Origin: Pseudomonas parasichuanensis
GTDB taxonomy: Bacteria; Pseudomonadota; Gammaproteobacteria; Pseudomonadales; Pseudomonadaceae
Reading direction: 5' to 3'
Length of the DNA: 64,000 nucleotides
Assembly: GCF_021601385.1 (NCBI RefSeq)
Contig: NZ_BQHO01000017.1
Coordinates: 54,279-118,278 of the forward strand
Position numbers and translations under genes: made by a program. The notes under the pieces are model-generated. The model did not search any database. It saw nothing but the letters and a program-made list of their open reading frames with translations, and was not told the origin of the DNA. Shown piece by piece: positions 25,407 through 32,792 of the stretch (position 1 is the stretch's first letter; the number at the start of each line of letters is the position of its first letter).

Positions 25407-26663
25407 ATGTGCGCTCAAACAGCTCGTCTCTCCGACCGCCAGCTCAAGGCGGTCAAGCCCAAAGACAAGGACTACGTCCTCACGGATGGCGACGGCCTCC
25501 AGCTCCGAGTCCGGGTCAACCGCTCGATGCAGTGGAATTTCAACTACAGGCATCCGGTCACCAAAAATCGAATCAACATGGCGCTCGGCTCCTACCCTGA
25601 GGTCTCTCTGGCGCAAGCTCGGCGAAAAGCGGTTGAGGCTAGGGAAGTACTTGCGCAGGGGATCGATCCAAAAGCTCAGCGCAATGATCTCGCGCAGGCC
25701 AAGCTAGCCGAGACGGAACATACGTTCGAGAAAGTAGCTACCGCCTGGTTCGAGCTGAAAAAGGACTCGGTCACGCCGGCCTATGCCGAGGACATCTGGC
25801 GCTCACTCACGCTGCACGTTTTCCCGAACATGAAGTCGACTCCGATCTCGGAAGTCAGCGCACCGATGGTGATAAAGATCCTTCGCCCTATCGAAGCCAA
25901 AGGCAGCTTGGAAACGGTGAAGCGGCTGAGCCAGCGCGTCAACGAGATCATGACCTACGGGGTCAATTCGGGAATTATTTTCGCGAACCCGCTAAGCGGG
26001 ATTCGGGCGGTATTCAAGAAACCGAAGAAAGAAAACATGGCGGCGCTACCACCCGAGGAGCTTCCTGAACTCATGCTGGAAATAGCGAACGCCAGTATCA
26101 AACGGACGACCCGCTGCCTGATCGAATGGCAGTTGCACACCATGACTCGCCCAGCCGAGGCGGCGACTACTCGTTGGGCAGACATCGATTTTGAGAGGCG
26201 TGTCTGGACCATCCCGCCGGAGCGGATGAAGAAGCGCCGCCCGCACAGCATCCCGTTGAGCGATCAAGCCATGTCTTTGCTGGAGATACTGAAGTCCCAC
26301 AGCGGTCACCGGGAATACGTCTTCCCCGCAGACCGAAACCCTCGTACTCATGCCAATAGCCAGACCGCAAACATGGCGTTGAAACGCATGGGCTTCCAGG
26401 ACCGTTTGGTCAGCCACGGCATGCGCTCGATGGCCAGCACCATATTGAATGAACATGGGTGGGACCCGGAGCTCATCGAAGTGGCGTTGGCGCACGTCGA
26501 CAAGGACGAGGTGCGCAGTGCCTACAACCGAGCCGACTACATCGAGCGACGGCGGCCGATGATGGCTTGGTGGAGCGAGTACATTCTGAAGGCGTCGACG
26601 GGTAATCTCTCGGCCAGCACGATGAATGTGGCCAGGGATCGGAACGTAGTACCCATCCGATAG
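25407..26663 (+). CDS. P4-type tyrosine integrase of the ssrA island
   Basis: A 418-aa site-specific recombinase. An N-terminal DUF4102-type arm-binding domain (about 5-90, VLTDGDGLQLRVRVN and YPEVSLAQARRKA) is followed by a core-binding SAM-like domain (about 105-190) and the catalytic domain. Active-site residues are visible: Arg in HTMTRPAEA, His/Arg in SHGMRSMAST, and His...Tyr in LAHVDKDEVRSAYNR. It lies 190 bp from the tmRNA 3' end, the normal arrangement for ssrA-targeting islands. Start at ATG 25407 with GGAG upstream. Confidence 0.95.
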   Translation: MCAQTARLSDRQLKAVKPKDKDYVLTDGDGLQLRVRVNRSMQWNFNYRHPVTKNRINMALGSYPEVSLAQARRKAVEAREVLAQGIDPKAQRNDLAQAKLAETEHTFEKVATAWFELKKDSVTPAYAEDIWRSLTLHVFPNMKSTPISEVSAPMVIKILRPIEAKGSLETVKRLSQRVNEIMTYGVNSGIIFANPLSGIRAVFKKPKKENMAALPPEELPELMLEIANASIKRTTRCLIEWQLHTMTRPAEAATTRWADIDFERRVWTIPPERMKKRRPHSIPLSDQAMSLLEILKSHSGHREYVFPADRNPRTHANSQTANMALKRMGFQDRLVSHGMRSMASTILNEHGWDPELIEVALAHVDKDEVRSAYNRADYIERRRPMMAWWSEYILKASTGNLSASTMNVARDRNVVPIR

Positions 26664-26664
26664 G

Positions 26665-26737
26665 GCGGCGACAACGGCGACACTGGCGACAGACCGCGTG
26701 CCATCTCCATCCTTGCCGTCTGAGCGGCTGGCGACAG
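26665..26737. repeat. GGCGACA iteron-like repeats
   Basis: GGCGACA occurs three times at about 9-bp spacing (26667-26692) and again within GGCGACAGTCGCC near 26730. A near-identical run on the opposite strand lies inside the 119-aa gene at about 29129-29164, where it encodes VVASVAAVAAP. Confidence 0.5.
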
Positions 26738-26772
26738 TCGCCAACTCGCCTCGATTTTGGCTTCTCCGGCTA

Positions 26773-26817
26773 AGCCCGTGAGCATGGGGAGGCTTCGCAT
26801 CCCCATGCTCACGGGCT
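26773..26817. repeat. 17-bp perfect inverted repeat (large hairpin)
   Basis: AGCCCGTGAGCATGGGG, an 11-base spacer, then its exact complement. No T run follows on either strand, so it is not an obvious terminator; it lies about 110 bp after the integrase stop. Confidence 0.75.
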
Positions 26818-26984
26818 AACACTAGAAAAGCGACAAACGGCCACTCTGCCACTGACACCCACCGACTTCCAAAGCACGCCAGAGGTGGAATCTGGCGCAT
26901 TTCCATGTGTTCGCCACCGATTGACCCATGCCGCGGTGACCGATAGAACGAAGGTTCAAAGCGCTGCCTTAGGCAGCACCCCAG

Positions 26985-27122
26985 ATGACCAGAACCTTCA
27001 AGGTCATGCCGGTAACCCGGTGGTTCATCCCTAAGTGCGATTCGCGCCCGGAGGCTCGCACGGTCATTCGCCAGAATGATGGACGCCCTCTAAACAATCC
27101 GCCCAGTGCGGCTGCCCGCTAA
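26985..27122 (+). CDS. Possible 45-aa small protein
   Basis: An ATG-initiated ORF starting MTRTFKVMPVTRWFIPK, basic and soluble, ending in an Ala-rich tail. No clear ribosome-binding site precedes it. It could be a fragment or a genuine small island gene; no family is recognised. Confidence 0.25.
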   Translation: MTRTFKVMPVTRWFIPKCDSRPEARTVIRQNDGRPLNNPPSAAAR

Positions 27123-27177
27123 CCCTTTAGCCCTGCAGCAACGAACCTGCTCGGCCAACGTTTTTGCGCCAACCGTT

Positions 27178-27210
27178 CGCCCGTCTCTTTTTCCAGAAAA
27201 GAGACGGGCG
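27178..27210. terminator. Strong hairpin with U-run arm
   Basis: CGCCCGTCTCTTTT-TCCAG-AAAAGAGACGGGCG, a 14-bp perfect stem in the non-coding part of the island. The T and A runs are inside the stem, so termination in either direction is possible but uncertain. Confidence 0.45.
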
Positions 27211-27263
27211 CTCCTACCACTGCTGCAGCCCTCATCGCACATGGCTTTGCGGCTATTCCCCTC

Positions 27264-27295
27264 GTGACAATCGGCGTGACAAACGCCGATGTCAC
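27264..27295. repeat. Bulged palindrome
   Basis: GTGAC-A-ATCGGCGT, loop GACAA, ACGCCGAT-GTCAC: a 13-bp stem with a single bulged base. Position within the non-coding segment suggests a protein-binding or RNA structure. Confidence 0.5.
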
Positions 27296-27628
27296 CAGCA
27301 ACAGCGCTGTAGATGATGGTGCCGCAGACCAGGGAATGGACTGCACCTGACTGACAGTCAGGCATGCCTCGGTCATCGCATTGCTGCTTGCACATGGCTC
27401 AGGATCTCGCGGCACTGGTCTCGTCAGCCAATGCAGCCCCCACCCGCCCACCGGTAACGGTGCTCAGGAGGCCAGATCATGAGATGCCCTTGCTCCCGGT
27501 CGTAAGGAGCCGCCAGTCCCGCGTCAGTGGACACCCTCACAGGTCGCAGGGGCCTTGATCCCTGATAACACTCAACATTCTTGGCGGGATGAAGTGAGGG
27601 AGAGGTCGGTAATTTATGGAGGACGGCT

Positions 27629-29026
27629 ATGCAACTGCGCGAAGTACAAGGGCCACCACGCCCCTTGTTGGAACAGCAGATTAGGCCCCTACCCTACCCG
27701 GTCGAGGCGCTGGGCGATTTATTGGGTCCTGCCGTGGAGAGCATGGCCGATGTGATCGGCGTGCCCTGCGCCATGGCCGCGCAATCCGTTCTGGCCACGG
27801 CAGCTTTGGCGAGCCAGGCGCACGCCAATGTTCACCTCGACGGCCGAATCTATCCGTTGTCGCTGTACTTGCTGACGGTGGCTTGCTCGGGTGATCGCAA
27901 AAGCGCGGTGGACCATATTGCGCTGCAGGCCGTACGCGACTGGGAGAGACAGCAGTGGATCGCCTACGGCGAACAACTCAAGGCGCACCGAGCTGCGATG
28001 AGCCTCACCGCGAAATCGCCAACCTCGAAAAAGTCAGCACAGCTAGCGCTGGACGCCCAACCTGAACCCGTCCAACCGAGACTCCTCAGTGCTGAGCCGA
28101 CCATTGAGGGCCTGGTCAAAAACCTCTGCCTTGGATTGCCGAGCATGGGGCTGTTCAGCGATGAAGGCGGGCAGTTTTTGGGCGGCAGCACTATGAACAA
28201 GGACAACATGATCAAGGCCATCACTCACTTGTCGACGCTGTGGGACGGTAGCCCGATTGATCGGTCGCGCGCGATGGCTGGGGAAAGTCTGCGTGCCTAT
28301 GATCGCCGCCTCAGCATGCACTTGATGCTGCAACCCCGCATGGCTGACCGCTTGCTGCAGGACGCTGATATCAAAGACCAGGGCATCCTGGGACGCTGTC
28401 TGATCAGTTGGCCGGAGCGTCTGGTTGGACAACGGCTGTACAAAGCCATCGACCTGACCCGAGATCCAAAGGTGCACCTGTACCAGCAGCGCATTGCCGC
28501 TCTGATGCAGAAGCCTTGGTCACGGCATACAGATGGTGGCCTCACACCTGCGGTCATAGAGTTGAGCTCCAGCGCCCGTGAAGCATGGATTGCCATTCAC
28601 GACACCATCGAATGCGAGTCAGGGGAGTTCGGCGAGCTGGTCAACGTCCAAGCTGCAGCGAGCAAAGCCGCCGCGAACGTACTACGCATGGCTGGTGTGA
28701 TGGCGGTGGTTGAGGAATCGACTGTATTGGAAGACATGCACATTCAGCGCGCCTCCACGCTGATGGACTACTACCTGGCCGAGAACCAACGCCTGACTGA
28801 ACAGGAACCACTGAATAAGCTTCGCGCAGAGGCTGATTGCCTGCTGCGCTGGTTGATAAAGAAGAACTGGCCACCGTTTCGCCTGCGCGACCTTACGCGC
28901 AACGGCCCCCGCTTTGCCCGTAAAAGCACTCGGCACACCTTCGAGTTATTGCTGCAACTGGTTGCCCATAACTGGCTGGACAATGACGGGGACATATTCG
29001 AGGTGCGCCATGTTCCGACTCAATGA
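27629..29026 (+). CDS. DUF3987 (YfjI-like) primase/helicase-related protein
   Basis: A 465-aa protein of the DUF3987 type found in many genomic islands and phages. A P-loop-like segment, ACSGDRKSAVDHI, is near residues 89-101, matching the SGxRKSA form of this family. A central region LFSDEGGQFLGGSTMN resembles its Walker B-like segment. The function is unproven; a link to replication or helicase activity is inferred from relatives. The start is supported by GGAGG six bases before ATG 27629. It overlaps the next gene by 17 bp. Confidence 0.75.
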   Translation: MQLREVQGPPRPLLEQQIRPLPYPVEALGDLLGPAVESMADVIGVPCAMAAQSVLATAALASQAHANVHLDGRIYPLSLYLLTVACSGDRKSAVDHIALQAVRDWERQQWIAYGEQLKAHRAAMSLTAKSPTSKKSAQLALDAQPEPVQPRLLSAEPTIEGLVKNLCLGLPSMGLFSDEGGQFLGGSTMNKDNMIKAITHLSTLWDGSPIDRSRAMAGESLRAYDRRLSMHLMLQPRMADRLLQDADIKDQGILGRCLISWPERLVGQRLYKAIDLTRDPKVHLYQQRIAALMQKPWSRHTDGGLTPAVIELSSSAREAWIAIHDTIECESGEFGELVNVQAAASKAAANVLRMAGVMAVVEESTVLEDMHIQRASTLMDYYLAENQRLTEQEPLNKLRAEADCLLRWLIKKNWPPFRLRDLTRNGPRFARKSTRHTFELLLQLVAHNWLDNDGDIFEVRHVPTQ

Positions 29027-29369
29027 CGCCGTGCGCCGCTATCGAGCGCAACATCGCTCGCCGACCGAGTTACGGTGTGTCGCTGTCACTGCCACCACTT
29101 TGTCGCCACGTGCCAATCCAGATACGGCGGGGGTTGTCGCCAGTGTCGCCGCTGTCGCCGCTCCAGCCTCTGAGTCAACCGACCTCGCTCGGCTTATCGA
29201 GCAGTTGCAAGAAGAAGGGGCTTTGCTGCAACGCCGCGAAAATACCCTCCTCATCCGCCCAGCACACTGGGGACAGTTGGACACCATCGGCCCCCACTGG
29301 AAAGCCCTACTGCTGCTCCTACAAACCAATGATCAAGGTGAAGACAATGGCGCTGGTCGGTCGGCGTGA
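29010..29369 (+). CDS. Island protein of unknown function (119 aa)
   Basis: Begins MFRLNDAVRRYRAQHRSPTE inside the end of the DUF3987 gene (17-bp overlap) and overlaps the recombinase start by 23 bp. A low-complexity Ala/Val linker (VVASVAAVAAPAS) precedes a C-terminal helical part (LARLIEQLQEEGALLQRREN, then LIRPAHWGQLDTIGPHWKAL). No family recognised. The tight overlaps argue that it is a real member of a four-gene module. Confidence 0.6.
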   Translation: MFRLNDAVRRYRAQHRSPTELRCVAVTATTLSPRANPDTAGVVASVAAVAAPASESTDLARLIEQLQEEGALLQRRENTLLIRPAHWGQLDTIGPHWKALLLLLQTNDQGEDNGAGRSA

Positions 29370-30327
29370 CGGTCGCAACTTTGGCTACGGTCGCCAACTG
29401 AGCTACGCCGGTCGGCAGGCACTGGAAGATCTGTTTGCCGGCGGCCACTTCGCCACCGTCAAAGCACACAGCGATCGCTGGCAAGCCTTCGTGCGCTGGT
29501 GCCGATCGGAGGACGGCCCCGGTTACAACGATGCACGCCAGATAGATCGACAGACGCTGGAGGACTACGTCGCATACCTGCGCCAGCAGATCCAGCAAGG
29601 CGAACTGTGCATCGCCACCGCGCAAAACCGCCTGAGCAGCGTTAACCGAACCCTCGCCGCGCTGCGCGGTGATCAGGACGTGAGAGTCATCAGCCCGAGC
29701 CAGGCGCTGGGACAACACCGCTCCAACGTACGCACCCGTGTGCCGGACGGCCAAGATTATCAGGACGTACAGCGAGTGGCGCTGTCGCTGGTGGAACACC
29801 AACACCAACGGGTGGCCGCTATCATCATGTTGGCCAGGACTACCGGTATGCGCCTGCGCGAAGCGATCCTGGCGAACCTGCCGCGCTTGCACCACGAGGC
29901 CGAGTCGCTTGGTCGCATCAATATCCAGGACGGCACCAAAGGCGGGCGAAGCGGTGTATCAGCGCCGCGTTGGATCATCGCCAATGAAGAGGTCAAAGCA
30001 TCACTCCTATTGGCACGCAACGCATCGCCGATCGGCAGCCACAACTTACTGCACCGTGCCGAAACCTACGCCGCGTTCTTACAACGGACGGTGCTCCCAG
30101 CTCGCGAAATTCTGCATAAGCACGGGATAAAGGGCTTTCATGAACTGCGCGCGGCCTACGCTTGCGAACGTTACACGCAACTCACCGGCCGTGCTGCACC
30201 AGTCAATGACAGCCACGGCTGCCACATCGACCGCGGTCTTGATTGGTGGGCGCGTCAACAGATCAGCCTTGAACTTGGACACTACCGGATTGATGTGGTG
30301 TCGGCCTACATTGGTGGCCGATCATGA
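29347..30327 (+). CDS. Second tyrosine recombinase (integrase-domain protein)
   Basis: A 326-aa protein with an N-terminal SAM-like core-binding domain (HFATVKAHSDRWQAFVRWCR, about 36-55) and a catalytic domain retaining the expected residues: Arg in ARTTGMRLREAI, His/Arg in GFHELRAAYACERY, and His...Tyr in LGHYRIDVVSAYIGG. It appears intact. Unlike the P4-type integrase it lacks a DUF4102 domain. ATG 29347 has AAGGTGA upstream; a longer start at 29329 is possible. Substrate unknown. Confidence 0.8.
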   Translation: MALVGRRDGRNFGYGRQLSYAGRQALEDLFAGGHFATVKAHSDRWQAFVRWCRSEDGPGYNDARQIDRQTLEDYVAYLRQQIQQGELCIATAQNRLSSVNRTLAALRGDQDVRVISPSQALGQHRSNVRTRVPDGQDYQDVQRVALSLVEHQHQRVAAIIMLARTTGMRLREAILANLPRLHHEAESLGRINIQDGTKGGRSGVSAPRWIIANEEVKASLLLARNASPIGSHNLLHRAETYAAFLQRTVLPAREILHKHGIKGFHELRAAYACERYTQLTGRAAPVNDSHGCHIDRGLDWWARQQISLELGHYRIDVVSAYIGGRS

Positions 30328-30617
30328 CCAAACCCTTTGATATAGCGCTGTTCCTCAGCGGAGTCCTGGCCGGTTCGAAGAGCACCCAGCAACGACATCT
30401 ACGGCAAGCGCGAATCATGCAGGCAGCCATCCAATGGCGATGGAATCGAGACAATCCGTGGACTTGGCAGCTAAAGCATGTGCGCTGGTTTCTTCACCAA
30501 TACCTGAAAGATCACTCTGTAGCCAGCCGATACTACTATCGACTCACTGCCGTGTTGATCTTGATGAGGATGGGTAAAGGCCAAGCACGTACGGTAATCG
30601 GGCGAGTAAATCCATGA
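30324..30617 (+). CDS. Island protein of unknown function (97 aa)
   Basis: A basic 97-aa protein, MTKPFDIALFLSGVLAGSKS onwards, rich in Arg, Trp and Tyr (QWRWNRDNPWTWQLKHVRWFL). Its ATG overlaps the recombinase stop by four bases. It could be a DNA-binding accessory factor of that recombinase, but no domain is recognised. Last gene of the DUF3987 module. Confidence 0.65.
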   Translation: MTKPFDIALFLSGVLAGSKSTQQRHLRQARIMQAAIQWRWNRDNPWTWQLKHVRWFLHQYLKDHSVASRYYYRLTAVLILMRMGKGQARTVIGRVNP

Positions 30618-30743
30618 AAGCAGCTGCTGACAGTTTCGCCGGTTCTGAAGTAAGCTGACGCATGGCCAAGGGCCATACCCCAAACCTATGGACCTATCAG
30701 GCGAAAGCTAAAAACTTGGTCGCAAAGCTTAGGAGGAGCGTTG

Positions 30744-32534
30744 ATGAGCACAGGAAAGCCCAAACGGATTACGCTGAATATTTACTTACTCAAAGAGGCA
30801 TCGAACTCGGCCTCTGAGTGGACAGATAAAGATTTCATAGCAAGCCCCATAGGTTCCAATGGAAAACCTAAAAAAATTGGCACTGAACAGTATCCTCTTG
30901 GGCCTGAAGGGGAGTATGGCACTCTTTTCATTCGAAAACCTTTTATAGAGGCCGCTCCAGAATGGTTGAATTTCATTCAGAAGGGTTTAGATAAAGGAGT
31001 CAAAACATCCAAATGGACGAATAAGAGCATTTCGGCCATTTTGATTGTGAAAAATGGCGCTCGTCAGTTTGCTATCTCTTTTGGATATGGGCGCTACCTG
31101 ATCGAGCCAAGGTTAATCGAGGATAGATTTGGTATAAAGGTCGTTCTAAACAGTGTCTCACCAGACAAGATAGCATCTATTGATCGTCAAACATTTGATG
31201 CATCCCCACGACTGAGCAGGACACAGACGATCAAAGCAGCATCTGTCTCAGATTACATGATTAATGCTGAGCAGGACTTGCTTCGCGGACTAGTAGGGCA
31301 CACTAAAAGCGCCTATTCAGATATTTTTGGAAAAATAATAGCCGGGATTGATTCATTCAAGGCATCTGTTGCGATAGATCTCTCTGACCTAGGAAGCTTC
31401 CTGCAGCTGGCATTAGAGAGATCCACCTCTAAAGACTATCTTGCGAAAGATGCAGATGGACATGCCAGCGAGTTTTCTTGGGTTGAAAACTTACTCCCGG
31501 TCAAAGACAAAGATATTTCCGAAAAACTCGACATCAAACTTTGGCAATCTCTATCCTCTAGTCAAACCAAAAACATGTGGCTCGCCATACCAGACATAAT
31601 AGACTGGACCTCCGTCACAGGGTTTGCTTACAAAAGATCACCTGACAGTGACGATATCGACCCAGTGCTAGATTTGGAAAGATTTTTGTCTACATTTAGA
31701 CAAGGAGCAAATTTAGACACCCTTAAGCGACGCGAAATTTTTCTCATTCTTTCGAACGGCAGCCCTCCTAGACCATTCCCTGCTTTTAAATGCCTCTACG
31801 CGGAAGTCAAGCACGATGCGAACTTATATATTTTAAATACAGGAAACTGGTTTAAGGTAGAAGCATCTTTCCAGACTGCGGTGGAAAAGTACTTCTCGGA
31901 ACTACCGAGAAAGCCGTTCGCGCCACCTTTCGCAGAGTATTCGCATGCTGGCGAAGGTCCCTACAATGAGTACGTTTGCGCTCAAGCCCAGAGTTCCCAC
32001 GCAATGCTTGACAGGCAAATGATAAAATTTGGTGGTAGCTATGATAAAATTGAGGTCTGCGACATCTACAGAGTGAAAACTCAAACTGAGCGAGGGGAGT
32101 TTATCCATGTTAAACGCGGCCGTGGTTCATCGACGCTAAGCCATCTCTTCGCGCAAGGCTTTGTGGCCTCGACCCTCATGGTGAGAGAGCCAGGCTTTGT
32201 AAAAGATGTAAACTTACAACTAGAAAAAAATAAATTTGACGCAATCCCTGTTAATTTCGAAGCACGCGGCAATGACGTAATTTACGCAATCATTGATGGT
32301 CCCGCCTCAACAGCTCTAGATATACCTTTTTTCAGTAAAGTAACCTTACAGAACTACGGAAAGACCATTAGCTCATATGGCTACGGGGTAAAGCTAATGC
32401 ATATTCCGGAATCTGCCGCTCACCTTGCTAGTATCGCCCAGAAAACTGCAGCAAAAGCCGCCAAAAATAAAACAACCGGTACAAAGAAGAAAACAGTCCG
32501 TAAGAAACCTGCTCAGCCAAAGTCCGGACCATGA
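30744..32534 (+). CDS. TIGR04141/DUF6119-like protein, candidate defence factor
   Basis: A 596-aa soluble protein resembling the sporadically distributed TIGR04141 (DUF6119) family. Recognisable pieces are the N-terminus ITLNIYLLKEAS, LIVKNGARQFAISFGYGRYL (about 100-119) and, near residue 450, IKRGRG-like FIHVKRGRGSSTLSHLFAQG. Members are often beside restriction systems; the molecular function is not known to me. The C-terminus is a Lys-rich tail. The gene is clearly AT-richer than its neighbours, a sign of transfer. ATG 30744 has AGGAGG upstream; a TTG lies one codon earlier. Confidence 0.7.
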   Translation: MSTGKPKRITLNIYLLKEASNSASEWTDKDFIASPIGSNGKPKKIGTEQYPLGPEGEYGTLFIRKPFIEAAPEWLNFIQKGLDKGVKTSKWTNKSISAILIVKNGARQFAISFGYGRYLIEPRLIEDRFGIKVVLNSVSPDKIASIDRQTFDASPRLSRTQTIKAASVSDYMINAEQDLLRGLVGHTKSAYSDIFGKIIAGIDSFKASVAIDLSDLGSFLQLALERSTSKDYLAKDADGHASEFSWVENLLPVKDKDISEKLDIKLWQSLSSSQTKNMWLAIPDIIDWTSVTGFAYKRSPDSDDIDPVLDLERFLSTFRQGANLDTLKRREIFLILSNGSPPRPFPAFKCLYAEVKHDANLYILNTGNWFKVEASFQTAVEKYFSELPRKPFAPPFAEYSHAGEGPYNEYVCAQAQSSHAMLDRQMIKFGGSYDKIEVCDIYRVKTQTERGEFIHVKRGRGSSTLSHLFAQGFVASTLMVREPGFVKDVNLQLEKNKFDAIPVNFEARGNDVIYAIIDGPASTALDIPFFSKVTLQNYGKTISSYGYGVKLMHIPESAAHLASIAQKTAAKAAKNKTTGTKKKTVRKKPAQPKSGP

Positions 32535-32648
32535 CTTGAAGCTCCACTCGTGAAGGAAAGACTTCACATTTCAATGTGTATACGCAGCTCTTTGTATACA
32601 GCAGGCGCAGCCCCCAAGCGATTTACACATTTATATTCGCGAGGAACT

Positions 32649-32683
32649 GCTTTTGGTCGTAACCTCCCGCCACGACCAAAAGC
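32649..32683. terminator. Hairpin in the convergent gap before hsdR end
   Basis: GCTTTTGGTCGT, 11 bases, ACGACCAAAAGC: a perfect 12-bp stem between convergent genes (32535-32792 holds nothing else but a TGTATAC/GTATACA pair at 32577-32600). A role as bidirectional terminator is plausible. Confidence 0.5.
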
Positions 32684-32792
32684 CGCACATCAAGCCCGAC
32701 GGAAATAAAATGCGAGAATTTTATGGCCCCAAGCATCTTCACGCCAATGGCACTTAGCCAATTTTATCCTTTGGCCGCACGTAATCATCGAT

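Larger units (their letters stand above)
26664..27628. other. 965-bp hairpin-rich non-coding segment of the island
   Basis: No convincing gene. It holds GGCGACA repeats (26665-26737), a 17-bp perfect inverted repeat (26773-26817), a nested palindrome (GAAGGTTC ... GAACCTTC, 26950-26999, around GCTGCC-TT-AGGCAGC), hairpins at 27178-27210 and 27264-27295, and a palindrome at 27346-27362. A 45-codon ORF (26985-27122) and an 8-codon ORF behind a strong ribosome-binding site (27479-27505) are present. It may be an origin, regulatory or processing region for the downstream module; this is inference. Confidence 0.5.

Noticed and set aside
27090-27451. Two minus-strand frames of about 100 codons in the island gap
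   Set aside because: They overlap each other in different frames, cross several palindromes, and have no ribosome-binding site or family resemblance.
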